Source of the DNA: Myxococcales bacterium
GTDB taxonomy: Bacteria; Myxococcota_A; Polyangia; Polyangiales; Polyangiaceae
NCBI GenBank assembly: GCA_016794345.1
Contig: JAEUKE010000138.1
Coordinates: forward strand, 1-64,000
Direction of reading: 5' to 3'
Length of the DNA stretch: 64,000 nt
In this document: positions 28,051-36,447 of the stretch, piece after piece
Layout of the letters: each line of letters begins with the position of its first letter
Position numbering within the stretch: position 1 is the stretch's first letter
Translations under genes and position numbers: made by a program
Notes under the pieces: model-generated
Told to the model about the DNA's origin: nothing
Databases searched by the model: none
What the model saw: only the letters and a program-made list of their open reading frames with translations

Positions 28051-28082
28051 GTCGGGCCGCAGCCTTTTGTTGCGGTGCCGAC
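28051..28082. other. Hairpin in the 192-bp spacer between the APP1-type and SUKH genes
   Basis: GTCGG (28051-28055) pairs with CCGAC (28078-28082), enclosing CCGCA/TGCGG. On the plus strand it is preceded, not followed, by a T6 run, so it is not a standard terminator for the minus-strand genes. The wider spacer (27891-28082) also has CTCGGG/CCCGAG pairs and C/G runs; no gene is seen. Confidence 0.35.
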
Positions 28083-29150
28083 TTACCCTCGGCGCTTCTT
28101 CCGCTTTCGCCTCGGGTTGTGGTGGTGAACGAGCGCCCGATAATCGATGGGTACCGCCTGGGCGGCGGTCGAGGGCGGCGGCGCATCCTCCTTCCGGATG
28201 GCGTCGAGCATGGCCACGAGCTCGCTCGCGGCCGGCGCGCGGCGCATGGCCACGAGTCGCTCGAGCGCGGCGCCGAGCTCGTCGATGCGGGTCCGGCGCA
28301 GGTGGCCCCGCCGGCAGAGGTCGATGTAGCTGCGGGAGAGGGACGAGCGCTCGAAGTTCTGGACGATGACGAGGTCCGTCGCGACCGCGAGCACGCTCTC
28401 CGGCGGGATGCGGTGGTCTTCGTAGAGGACGAACGCGGCCTGGAGGTAGTTGTAAAACGGCACCACCCGCGCGCCGTAGGGGCGAAACTCGGACGGAGAG
28501 GACTGGCGATCGAGGTGGATGAGGACGCGCTCGACCACCTCTCCCTTCTGGATGTACTTCGCGAAGCGGACCGAGTCTCGGATCGAGTCCTCGTACGCGC
28601 CGCCCTCCCGCAAGACGTCGGCGAGCACCGTCTCGTCCACCGCGCCGCGACAGATGTCCGCGTAGAGGCAATAGACGAACGCGTCCGCCTCGGCGTCGTC
28701 GCCGAGCAGCACCTCGTTCACGAGCCGGCCGGCGCCGTCCTCCTGAGCGCCCATCTCGCAGCGGCGCAAGAGGAGGGCAGGGAGCTTGTAGCCGAGCTGA
28801 CCCCGCAGCGCGCGGAAGCGCAGCCGGAGGAGGTTCTCCAGGTTGGGCTTCAGCGTGAGCGAGGCATAGCGAACGCCGTCGAGCTTCAGCTTCTCCTCGA
28901 TGCGCGAGCGGAGCTGCTCCGGGCTTCCCGAGAGGATGTGTGTCTCGACGCCCGCGCGCCCCAGCTCGCGCAGCAAGGCGGCCGCGCCCGGCACGGTGCG
29001 CTTCTGGTCGGGGCGCTCGATCGCGGTGCGCAGCAGGTCGCGGACGGTGTCGAAGTCCGTCCGCAGGTAGGTCTTGTCGAGGTCCCAGCGCGCGATGAAC
29101 CGCCGCGGCTCGAGCTCGCCCGGGGCCGAGCTCAGCGGACCGAGCGTCAT
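28083..29150 (-). CDS. APP1-type (DUF2183) phosphatidate phosphatase-like protein
   Basis: 355 residues from the ATG at 29150. The HAD-family motif I is present as RWDLDKTYLRTDFD (D-x-D-x-T), motif II as HILSGSPEQLRSRIEEKL, and a conserved LGDDAEADAFVYCLYADI motif follows, matching the APP1 catalytic domain. Yeast App1 dephosphorylates phosphatidate at actin patches; bacterial roles are unclear. The C-terminal third is helical, with a basic tail (NPRRKRKKRRG). Its start overlaps the stop of the kinase-ATPase gene by 4 bp (ATGA), so the pair is translationally coupled, making a lipid-phosphatase effector under kinase control a reasonable inference. The much longer open frame in this phase is a shadow of the kinase gene. 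Confidence 0.75.
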   Translation of the reverse strand: MTLGPLSSAPGELEPRRFIARWDLDKTYLRTDFDTVRDLLRTAIERPDQKRTVPGAAALLRELGRAGVETHILSGSPEQLRSRIEEKLKLDGVRYASLTLKPNLENLLRLRFRALRGQLGYKLPALLLRRCEMGAQEDGAGRLVNEVLLGDDAEADAFVYCLYADICRGAVDETVLADVLREGGAYEDSIRDSVRFAKYIQKGEVVERVLIHLDRQSSPSEFRPYGARVVPFYNYLQAAFVLYEDHRIPPESVLAVATDLVIVQNFERSSLSRSYIDLCRRGHLRRTRIDELGAALERLVAMRRAPAASELVAMLDAIRKEDAPPPSTAAQAVPIDYRALVHHHNPRRKRKKRRG

Positions 29151-31855
29151 GCGAGCATCCACTCGCGGCGGACGCGCTCGAGCGAGTCGACCAGATCGAC
29201 GAGGAGCTCTTCCTTCGCGAGGTTGATCGCTTCGCGGAGGTACTTGCGCGCCTCGCCGCCGCGAGCGCGCTCCTTGGCGGTGAAGGCGAGCGCGCCGAGG
29301 ACCTGCACGCGGTCGGGGCCGCTCGGGCCCGCCATGTCCAAGGCCTCGAGGAGCACGCCGTTTGCGTCGGCGTAGTCGCCGGCGCGCGCGAGCGCCTCGC
29401 CGAGCTTGCGGCTGAAGATGAGCACGGCCCGCACCGGATCGTCGATGTCGCCGCGGAAGAGCTCGCGACGCGCCACGTCCAGGGCGCGGCGCAGCGCGAT
29501 CACGCTGCCCGACAGATCCCCTCGCATCGCCGCGCGGTTCGCCACCGTCTCGAGGAGCATGAGCGCCTCGAACGAGTTTTGCGCGTGGTAGGCGTGCATC
29601 GCGAGGACCTCGGTCGGGATCTCGCCGGAGTGCCCGCGCGCGCCGTCGGACCACGACGCGTGGCGGAGCTCGTCCGAGCTCGCCTTCTCGTGCAGCTCCC
29701 GCCGTACGCCGGCCGGGATCGTCGCGAGGACGACGTCGCGGATGAGCGGGTGCGCGGTCGACATGCGCCCCTCCACGACCTCGATCATGCCGGCCGTCCG
29801 CAGCTCGTCCACCGCGGCGTCCGGGTCGGTCACGCTCACGACGTTGAGCAGGAGATCGGGCGGGCCGTCGTCGCCGATGACGGCGATCGCCTGCAGCACG
29901 CGTCGCGCGTCGCTGTTCAGGCGCTCGATCCGCTGGGCGACGAGATCGCCGAGGCGCGGAGGAGGCGACTTGCCGCCCTCCTGCGCGAAGCGGATGTATT
30001 GCTCGACGTACATCGGCGAGACCGTCCGCGACTTGCCGTCCCCGTTCTGGCCCATGCCCTTGCCCAAGCTGGCGAACGCGGCCAGCGGCAGACCCGTGAG
30101 GTGGCGCTCCGGGCCGCCCCAGCCCGGATCGAAGTCGGGCGGGTGGGTGCCGACGAGGAGGATGCCGACGAGCGGCGGCTCCTGGATGACGTCGCAGAAG
30201 GCGTTGCGGCTCGCGCCGTCGATCGCGTGCAGGTCGTCGATGGCGAGGATGACGCGGTTCTTCTGCGCGCTGCGCGAAGCGCGGGCCATCGCCCAGCGGA
30301 GCGCCTCCGCGGCCACGAAGCGCCGGTCGCTGATCGTCATCTCGCCGGGGCCGGTCTCCCAGGCGAACGGCGGCGGCTCGGCCCGAGCGGAGGTGCGGCC
30401 AAAGATCTCTTCGAGGCCGCGACGGGCCTCCGGGGTCGCGCTCGTCCAATCGTTGGTGGTCCCACCATCCGAGGGGAGCCTGGCGAGGCCGATGATGGCG
30501 GCGCGAAGCGCCCAGTAGCCGACCTCCGCGCCCCACGGGTCGGGGCCCGACTCCACGACCAGGTCGCCCGACTCGTTTGCGTTCTTCAGGAACTGGCGGA
30601 GCAGGCGGGTCTTGCCGACGCCGTGATCCCCGACGAGCCGCGCGGTGGCGACCCACGATCCGACCTCGAACCGGCAGAGGTCGAGCCAGTCGATGTCGTC
30701 CTCCCGGCCGGTGAAGGGCAGGGGCAGGCTGGGCTGCGCAGCGGCGGGCTGGCCGATCGCGGGGGTGCGGACCGTGGAGGCCGTTCGCACGCGCGCGCCG
30801 CAGTCGCCGCAGAACTTCTGTCCGGCCGGGACGCTCGCGCCACACGAGGTGCAGCTCAGGCTCTCCGCCGTCCACACGTGGGCCGGGCTCGAGGTGCGGT
30901 CGGCGAGCATGACGAGCGCCGACTTCAGGGCGTTGGCGAACTCGTCCGCCGACTGGTACCGCTCGTTGGCGCTCTTCGCGAGCGCCTTGAGCGTGATGTC
31001 CGTCACGATCTGCGGGATGTCGCGATCCGGCGCGACGCGCGACGGATCGGGCGGCGGCTGCGACAGGTGCATCAGCACGACCTGCGTCGGGGACTCCGCC
31101 TCGAAGGGGAGGCGGCCCGTCAGCAGCTGAAACAGGATGACGCCACACGCGTAGAGATCGCTTCGCGCATCGATCGGATCGCCGCGGCCCTGCTCCGGCG
31201 CCATGTAGTCGGGCGTGCCGCAGACCAGGCCCGGGCTCGTGATGTTCGTGCCCACGTCGCGGATCTTCGCCAGGCCGAAGTCCACCACCTTCACGAAGTC
31301 CCCGCCCGACCGCATGGGCTCGAGCACGATGTTCTCGGGCTTCAGATCGCGGTGGATGATGTCGAGGTGGTGCGCTTCGTCGAGGGCAGCGAGCACCTGC
31401 ACCATCACGTCGACGATGCGCGAGATGGGCAGGAGGCCGTCTTCGTAGACGACGCGCGCGAGGTCGCGGCCCCGCAGGAACTCCATCACCAGGTAGAGCT
31501 GCCCCCCGTTGCGGCCGAAGTCGATGACGCCGACCGAGTTCGGATGGTTCAGGCGCGATGCCGCGCGGGCCTCCGTGATGAAGCGGGCCGACGCGCTCTC
31601 GTCGCCCAGGAGGTGCGGGTGGATGATCTTGACGGCGACGGTCCGACCGAGCGCCTTCTGCTCTGCGCGGTAGACGCGCCCCATCCCGCCCACGCCGACG
31701 AGCTCCTGGATGACGTAGCCGCCAGGGAGCGTGGACCCGATCAGCGGGTCTTCATTGCCCTTGACGATCTCCCCGATGGGGAAACCGCAGACCGGGCAGA
31801 ATTTGTGCGTGGGCTCGCATGCGTTCTCGCAGTGCGGGCATACGACATCCGACAC
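29147..31855 (-). CDS. Serine/threonine kinase fused to AAA/NACHT-like ATPase (PknK type)
   Basis: 902 residues. A zinc ribbon (CPHCENACEPTHKFCPVCG) opens the protein. The kinase domain (about 45-310) has G-loop VGVGGMGRVYRA, HRDLKPENIVLE, VVDFGLAKI and APEQG motifs. A second zinc ribbon (CTSCGASVPAGQKFCGDCG) lies near 330-350. The ATPase domain starts with GDHGVGKTRLLRQFLK and has Walker B-like ILAIDDLHAIDG. A helical C-terminal region contains TPR-like segments. This is the architecture of PknK-like regulators, in which kinase output is tuned by an ATPase/helical sensor. It is coupled to the APP1-type gene. No DNA-binding domain is visible, so it probably acts through phosphorylation only. 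Confidence 0.88.
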   Translation of the reverse strand: MSDVVCPHCENACEPTHKFCPVCGFPIGEIVKGNEDPLIGSTLPGGYVIQELVGVGGMGRVYRAEQKALGRTVAVKIIHPHLLGDESASARFITEARAASRLNHPNSVGVIDFGRNGGQLYLVMEFLRGRDLARVVYEDGLLPISRIVDVMVQVLAALDEAHHLDIIHRDLKPENIVLEPMRSGGDFVKVVDFGLAKIRDVGTNITSPGLVCGTPDYMAPEQGRGDPIDARSDLYACGVILFQLLTGRLPFEAESPTQVVLMHLSQPPPDPSRVAPDRDIPQIVTDITLKALAKSANERYQSADEFANALKSALVMLADRTSSPAHVWTAESLSCTSCGASVPAGQKFCGDCGARVRTASTVRTPAIGQPAAAQPSLPLPFTGREDDIDWLDLCRFEVGSWVATARLVGDHGVGKTRLLRQFLKNANESGDLVVESGPDPWGAEVGYWALRAAIIGLARLPSDGGTTNDWTSATPEARRGLEEIFGRTSARAEPPPFAWETGPGEMTISDRRFVAAEALRWAMARASRSAQKNRVILAIDDLHAIDGASRNAFCDVIQEPPLVGILLVGTHPPDFDPGWGGPERHLTGLPLAAFASLGKGMGQNGDGKSRTVSPMYVEQYIRFAQEGGKSPPPRLGDLVAQRIERLNSDARRVLQAIAVIGDDGPPDLLLNVVSVTDPDAAVDELRTAGMIEVVEGRMSTAHPLIRDVVLATIPAGVRRELHEKASSDELRHASWSDGARGHSGEIPTEVLAMHAYHAQNSFEALMLLETVANRAAMRGDLSGSVIALRRALDVARRELFRGDIDDPVRAVLIFSRKLGEALARAGDYADANGVLLEALDMAGPSGPDRVQVLGALAFTAKERARGGEARKYLREAINLAKEELLVDLVDSLERVRREWMLA

Positions 31856-31965
31856 GCAGCCAAGCTAGCACTGTGCGGCGGCCGAGAAGGGGAAGAAATA
31901 CAGAGCCGTCGCGGGAAGCAAACCCGGCCGGGGGGGGCTGCGGGTCTCTGGCGGGAGCCGTGGTC

Positions 31966-33114
31966 CTACCTTGCCGCCCCCGACGCAAACAGTGACTCGA
32001 TGGTCTCGGTCGACAGCCCGGCGTCCGCGAGGATGGCTCGCGTGTGCTGGCCATGCCCGGGCGGGGGCGCAAACGTGACGTCTCGCGGGGTGACCGGGGT
32101 GCGCACCTGCGGGCGACCGTCGATCTCGAAGAACACGTCGCGAGCCGCGAGGTGGGCGTCGTGCCAGGCCTCGGCCGGGGAGAGGACCGGCTCGACGAGG
32201 CAGTCTTTGCCTTCCGCCCACGAGATCCACTCGGCTTGTGTCTTCTGCTTGAAGACCGCCGCCACCTTCGCCTTCGTTTCGGCCTGGTGCGGGCCCACGA
32301 GCAAGTCGCCGAGGCTGGGCTCCAGGCCCGCGTGCGCGGCGAACGCCATCCAGAATTTCGGCTCGAGCGCCGCGAGGGCGACAGCCCGGCCATCTTTCGT
32401 CTCGTAGACCTGGTACGGCGCGATGCCGCCGGTCAGGGTCTCGTCGCCCCGGTCGCCGGGCTGGCCGGCGACGGCCGCGGCGAAGCTCGTTGTCGCGAAC
32501 GGAATGGTTCCCTCGCTCATCGCGATGTCGAGCCACGCGCCCTCGCCGGTGTGATCACGATGGCGAAGCGCCGCGAGGATGCCGATGACGGACCACATGC
32601 CGCCGCTCACGTCCGCGAGCTGAAAGCCGGGGACCTGGGGTGGGGCGGCCCTTGGGCCTTGCGCGCCGAGCACACCCGACCGCGCGAGGTAGTTGAGGTC
32701 GTGACCCGCGCGCTGGGCGAGCGGACCGGCCTGCCCGTAGCCGGTGAGCGAGCACACGACGAGCCGCGGGAAGTCCTTCCGGAGCGCCTGGGGATCGAGC
32801 CCCAGCCGCCGGAGCACGCCGGGTCGGAACTGCTCGAAGAGCACGTCGTAGGTGCCGAGCATCGCGCGGAGCGCGTCGCGCCCCTCCGGGCGCTTCAGAT
32901 CCAAGATCGCGCTGCGCTTGCCTCGATTCAGCTGGGAGAAGGCGGCATTTTCGCCGTCTTTCAGCTGCGGCGGCAAGTGGCGCAGGTAGTCGCCCTGCCC
33001 CGGCTCCTCGATCTTGTCCACGGTCGCGCCGAGGTCCGCGAGGACGAGCGTCGCGAAGGGGCCCGGCAAGAGCCGCGAGAGATCGAGGACCCGGATGTCA
33101 GAGAGAGGCTGCAA
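31966..33114 (-). CDS. Alpha-methylacyl-CoA racemase (CaiB/BaiF family)
   Basis: 382 residues from a TTG at 33114, the only plausible start after the SCP2 stop. The N-terminus IRVLDLSRLLPGPFATLVLAD is typical of class III CoA-transferase fold enzymes. Racemase-type catalytic residues are visible: His in GHDLNYLARSGVLG (equivalent to His126 of the mycobacterial enzyme) and Asp in QLADVSGGMWSV (equivalent to Asp156). These interconvert R and S 2-methylacyl-CoAs so that branched or sterol side chains can enter beta-oxidation. The gene follows a sterol-carrier-protein-2-like gene with 2 bp between them, which supports a lipid role. A CoA-transferase activity is the less likely alternative. Confidence 0.82.
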   Translation of the reverse strand: MQPLSDIRVLDLSRLLPGPFATLVLADLGATVDKIEEPGQGDYLRHLPPQLKDGENAAFSQLNRGKRSAILDLKRPEGRDALRAMLGTYDVLFEQFRPGVLRRLGLDPQALRKDFPRLVVCSLTGYGQAGPLAQRAGHDLNYLARSGVLGAQGPRAAPPQVPGFQLADVSGGMWSVIGILAALRHRDHTGEGAWLDIAMSEGTIPFATTSFAAAVAGQPGDRGDETLTGGIAPYQVYETKDGRAVALAALEPKFWMAFAAHAGLEPSLGDLLVGPHQAETKAKVAAVFKQKTQAEWISWAEGKDCLVEPVLSPAEAWHDAHLAARDVFFEIDGRPQVRTPVTPRDVTFAPPPGHGQHTRAILADAGLSTETIESLFASGAAR

Positions 33115-33116
33115 GC

Positions 33117-33455
33117 TTACTGAAGCTGGAAGAGCTTCTTGAGCTTCATCGCGAGCATCTGGTTGCCCGCGACCTTGAGCTTGCCCGAGAAGAACAGCGA
33201 CATCCCGTTCGCGTCGGGGTTCTCGTGGAGCTTCTGGAAGTCCTCCGAGCTGATCGTGAGGGTGCAGTCCGCGCCGCCGGGGTTGCCGGCCGCCGCGCTG
33301 GGGCCGCTCGGGGTCAGGTCGATGAACCACTCGCCGCCACCGTCGCCGGTGATGTTGAACTGGTACTTCGCGCCGATCTCCTTGGCCGCGTCGGCGTTCT
33401 TGGCGAGAGCTGCGGGGATCTTGTTATTGAACAGGTCCTGAATGTCGACAGCCAT
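33117..33455 (-). CDS. SCP2 sterol-binding domain protein
   Basis: 112 residues from the ATG at 33455, preceded by a GAGGAG ribosome site; an upstream ATG at 33521 lacks one. It is a single SCP2 domain: DIQDLFNNKIPAALAK, a beta sheet (YQFNITGDGGGEWFIDLTP), the ADCTLTISSEDFQKL strand-helix, and the SGKLKVAGNQMLAMKLKKLF helix lining the lipid tunnel. It binds fatty acyl-CoAs or sterol-like lipids. It is followed 2 bp later by the racemase gene, giving a two-gene lipid operon that resembles the peroxisomal SCP2/AMACR partnership. Confidence 0.88.
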   Translation of the reverse strand: MAVDIQDLFNNKIPAALAKNADAAKEIGAKYQFNITGDGGGEWFIDLTPSGPSAAAGNPGGADCTLTISSEDFQKLHENPDANGMSLFFSGKLKVAGNQMLAMKLKKLFQLQ

Positions 33456-33503
33456 GTTTTGCTCCTCGAGGGGGGAGAGGGGTATCGCCGAACCGTTCGG
33501 GTT

Positions 33504-33517
33504 GCAATGCCCGATCC
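33504..33517 (-). promoter_or_regulatory. Possible sigma-54 promoter of the SCP2-racemase operon
   Basis: On the minus strand the sequence CGGATCG-GGCA-TTGCA has GG (33517-33516) and GC (33505-33504) separated by exactly 10 bp, with a perfect TTGCA -12 box but a weak -24 box. Transcription would start near 33492, leaving a 37-nt leader with a good ribosome site. Confidence 0.3.
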
Positions 33518-33582
33518 GCACGGGCTCGGCGCGCGGCTCGCCTCACGACCGGGCCTGACAGACGGAGACGAAAGCGCGCCGC

Positions 33583-34749
33583 TCAGGTCGCGAGGCGCGT
33601 GCGACGTGACTGTTCGGAAGAGGGGCGGGGCGAATCGTCGAGCGCCGCGCGGATGGGCACGACGAAGAGCCCGTCGATGGCGATGCGGCTCTCGATCGCG
33701 GGGGGATCGGCCGCGGCGGCTTGGACCAGCCGCTGATCCCGCTGGGCGAGCTTGTCGAGCGCAACACGTGCGCCCTCGGTCGCCGGGCCGCGCAGGGTGG
33801 TCTCGAACAGGCTCGGCGTCATGAGGGCGACGAGCACGATCTCGTGCGGGCCCTGGCGGACCCACGTGCCCTGGTAGAGGTTGATCGCGTGGCCGAACGG
33901 CTCCTGAAAGACGATGGCGCGCCACTCGAGCGGTCGCGACAGGTCGAAGCGCGTGCCGCGGACGAGCAAGGTCGTTCCCTCGAGCTCGAGCGGGTTGCCG
34001 CGTTGATCGGAGAGCACGATGCGGGACGAGCTCCCCGGGTCGAGCGCCACGAGCGAGCCGTAGAGCTTCTTGAACGCGTCGGGCGGGAGGCAGACAGGCT
34101 TGCCGTCGGGGCCTGTGGCGTCGAGGGCGGACTCGTCGCTCCCGAGCACGGAGGAGCGCGCGAACAGATCGGCGAAGTCGCGCTTGTCTTCTTCGGTGAG
34201 GCGCGTTCCGACGAGGAAGGTCCCCTGCCCGGAGGTGATGGCGAGGGCGAGCTTGTCGCGGGTCGCGTTGGAGAGGAGCGTCGCCCCGAAGCGCTGTGAC
34301 CCATCGAGGAGCGGGAGCGGGGCCTCGTCGCGCCGGACGACCGGCGGCGGCAGGCCCGGGACCGCTCGACGGACCAGCTCGTAGGTGAGGCCGGTCGAGT
34401 CGAGGACGAGCGCGCGCGGGGCGCGGGGCGTGTCGCGCGTCCCGGTCTGCAGGGCTCGGGCGCGGTAACGGAAGAGCACGAGCGCGCCGCCGAGGGCGAG
34501 GGCGAGCGGGAGCAGCGACCTCAGCCAGACGCTCCGAAGCGTCGCGACGGCGACGAGCGCGGCGAGGAAGAAGGCCACGGCCAGCCACGGGAAACGGGAG
34601 CGCGGTGCGCCGGGCCGTGTCTCGGCCGGATCGATGACGCCGAACGACACGCGGTCGGGCGCCGACCCGCTGGCGCTCGACTCCAACCCGAAGGCGTCGC
34701 CCTCGGTTCCAGGTTCGGTTCTGGTTCGGTGAGACGCGCCGTCGGCCAT
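33583..34749 (-). CDS. Unrecognised membrane-anchored protein
   Basis: 388 residues. After a polar N-terminus, two adjacent hydrophobic segments (FPWLAVAFFLAALVAVATLR and LLPLALALGGALVLF, about 50-95) anchor the protein. The remaining 290 residues are a soluble domain rich in beta strands (KLALAITSGQGTFLVGTRLT, EWRAIVFQEPFGHAINLYQG). No catalytic motif or family is recognised. The C-terminus is Ser/Arg rich. It sits between the biotin carboxylase gene (upstream) and the SCP2 operon, same strand, with spacers of 60 and 127 bp; co-transcription with accC is possible. Confidence 0.6.
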   Translation of the reverse strand: MADGASHRTRTEPGTEGDAFGLESSASGSAPDRVSFGVIDPAETRPGAPRSRFPWLAVAFFLAALVAVATLRSVWLRSLLPLALALGGALVLFRYRARALQTGTRDTPRAPRALVLDSTGLTYELVRRAVPGLPPPVVRRDEAPLPLLDGSQRFGATLLSNATRDKLALAITSGQGTFLVGTRLTEEDKRDFADLFARSSVLGSDESALDATGPDGKPVCLPPDAFKKLYGSLVALDPGSSSRIVLSDQRGNPLELEGTTLLVRGTRFDLSRPLEWRAIVFQEPFGHAINLYQGTWVRQGPHEIVLVALMTPSLFETTLRGPATEGARVALDKLAQRDQRLVQAAAADPPAIESRIAIDGLFVVPIRAALDDSPRPSSEQSRRTRLAT

Positions 34750-34809
34750 GACACCCCGAGCGACCTCAGGGAGGTTAGCACCGCGCGTGGCCGCGCGTCA
34801 CTGCTCGAG

Positions 34810-36312
34810 TCAGGACCGGAGGACGCGGGCCCGATGCTGTAGGACCCAGGGCGACAACGACTCCAACGAGGGCGTCGAGGCGAAGCGCGGCTCGCGGGAG
34901 TCCCGGTGTACGGCGAGGGCGATCGCCGCGGCGAGCCCGGCCTCGTCCTCCTCGCGCACGTGTGCGTATCCGAGCAGGTCGGCCTTGTGGCGCTCGAGGA
35001 AGCCCGTGTCGTATCGGCCCGCCGCGAACTCCGGGTGCGCCAGGAGCTTCTGGTGGAACGCCAGGTTCGTGCGGATCCCGGTGACGACGTATTCGGAGAG
35101 CGCGCGCTGCATCCGCGCGAGGGCGGCGGCGCGTGTCGGTCCCCAGGCGGTGAGCTTGGAGATGAGGGGGTCGTAGTGGCTCGGCACCTCGGCCCCGGCG
35201 TAATACCCGCCGTCGTCGCGGACCCACGGGCCCTTCGGGGCGCGAAGCGCCTCGATGAGCCCGGGGCTGGGCAAGAAGCCGGTCTGCGGATCCTCCGCGT
35301 AGACGCGGCACTCGATCGCGGCACCGCGGCGGGTGATGCTCCGCTGGTCGTAGGCGCAGTTCTCGCCGTTTGCGACGCGCACCATCTCGGCGACGAGGTC
35401 GAAGCCGGTGATCCACTCCGTCACGGGGTGCTCGACCTGCAGGCGCGTGTTCATCTCGAGGAAGTAGAAGCTGCCGTCCTCCCCGAGCAGGAACTCGAAC
35501 GTCCCCGCGGAGAAGTAGCCCACGGCGAGCGCGCCCTTGACCGCGACCTCACCCATCTTCGCGATGAGCTCGGGGGACGCGACCGGGCAGGGCGTCTCTT
35601 CGACCACCTTCTGGTGGCGCCGCTGGATCGAGCAGTCGCGCTCGAAGAGGTGGATCATGTTGCCGTGGCGATCCCCGAGCACCTGGATCTCCACGTGGCG
35701 CGGGTTCACGATGGCCTTCTCGATGTAGACGGTGCCGTCTTTGAAGGCGCGCTCGGCCTCGCTGCGCGCGCGCTCGAGGGCGCCCGCCATTTCCTCGGGG
35801 TGGTGGACGAGGCGCATGCCCTTGCCGCCGCCGCCGAAGGCCGCCTTGAGCAGCACCGGGTACCCGACGCGCTCGGCGGTCGCGAGCGCCTCCTCCACCG
35901 TGGCCGCGCTCCCGCCCGGCGTGATGGGCACGCCGGCCTCGGCCATCTTCGCGCGAGCCCCTGTCTTCGAGCCCATGCTCCGCATCGCGCTCGCGGGCGG
36001 GCCGATGAAGGTGATGCCGGCTCGGTCGCAGGCCTCCGCGAAATCGGCGTTCTCGCTCAGGAACCCGTACCCCGGGTGGATGGCGTCGGCGCCGGCCTTC
36101 TTCGCCGCGCCGATGACCTTGTCGATGTCGAGGTAGCTCTCCCGCGCGGCGGCCGCGCCGATGCCGTAGGCTTCGTCCGCCATGCGGACGTGGAGCGCGT
36201 TGCGATCGGCCTCGCTGAAGACGGCCACGGAGCGGATCCCCAGCTCGTTCAGCGAGCGCAGGATCCGAACGGCGATCTCTCCACGGTTGGCGATGAGGAC
36301 CTTCTTGATCAC
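34810..36312 (-). CDS. accC: Biotin carboxylase subunit of an acyl-CoA carboxylase
   Basis: 500 residues from a GTG at 36312 (VIKKVLIANRGEIAVRI). The biotin-carboxylase domains are complete: N-terminal Rossmann-like ANRGEIA, ATP-grasp with AAFGGGGKGMRL, the EKAIVNPRHVEIQVLGDRHG strand, FLEMNTRLQVEHPVTE, and the C-terminal EDPQTGFLPSPG block. It carboxylates biotin with bicarbonate and ATP. No biotin-carrier domain is fused, and no BCCP or carboxyltransferase gene is in the window, so whether it serves acetyl-CoA (accC) or propionyl-CoA carboxylase cannot be settled. The tail of about 50 residues beyond the core is unusual but helical. Confidence 0.9.
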   Translation of the reverse strand: MIKKVLIANRGEIAVRILRSLNELGIRSVAVFSEADRNALHVRMADEAYGIGAAAARESYLDIDKVIGAAKKAGADAIHPGYGFLSENADFAEACDRAGITFIGPPASAMRSMGSKTGARAKMAEAGVPITPGGSAATVEEALATAERVGYPVLLKAAFGGGGKGMRLVHHPEEMAGALERARSEAERAFKDGTVYIEKAIVNPRHVEIQVLGDRHGNMIHLFERDCSIQRRHQKVVEETPCPVASPELIAKMGEVAVKGALAVGYFSAGTFEFLLGEDGSFYFLEMNTRLQVEHPVTEWITGFDLVAEMVRVANGENCAYDQRSITRRGAAIECRVYAEDPQTGFLPSPGLIEALRAPKGPWVRDDGGYYAGAEVPSHYDPLISKLTAWGPTRAAALARMQRALSEYVVTGIRTNLAFHQKLLAHPEFAAGRYDTGFLERHKADLLGYAHVREEDEAGLAAAIALAVHRDSREPRFASTPSLESLSPWVLQHRARVLRS

Positions 36313-36412
36313 GGACGCACCTTGCCACGTGTCGGCCCGGACCAGAAGGACTGACCGTCTCGGCTGCCCGCCCAATGCTGTGGCGTGCTCTCCCGCCCTT
36401 TCACCCCCCCGG

Positions 36413-36435
36413 CCCCCCTCGCGTGGCGAGGGGGG
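36413..36435. repeat. G/C-run hairpin upstream of xseA
   Basis: CCCCCCTCG (36413-36421) pairs with CGAGGGGGG (36427-36435) over loop CGTGG. It ends about 12 bp before the xseA GTG and next to its ribosome site, so it may affect translation. It is similar in form to 14426-14448. Confidence 0.45.
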
Positions 36436-36447
36436 AGCGAGGAATTC

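Noticed and set aside
29151..31148. Extension of the APP1-type frame to 1021 codons
   Set aside because: The extra part lies within the PknK-type gene in another frame and is Arg/Pro rich; the ATG at 29150 gives the complete APP1 domain.
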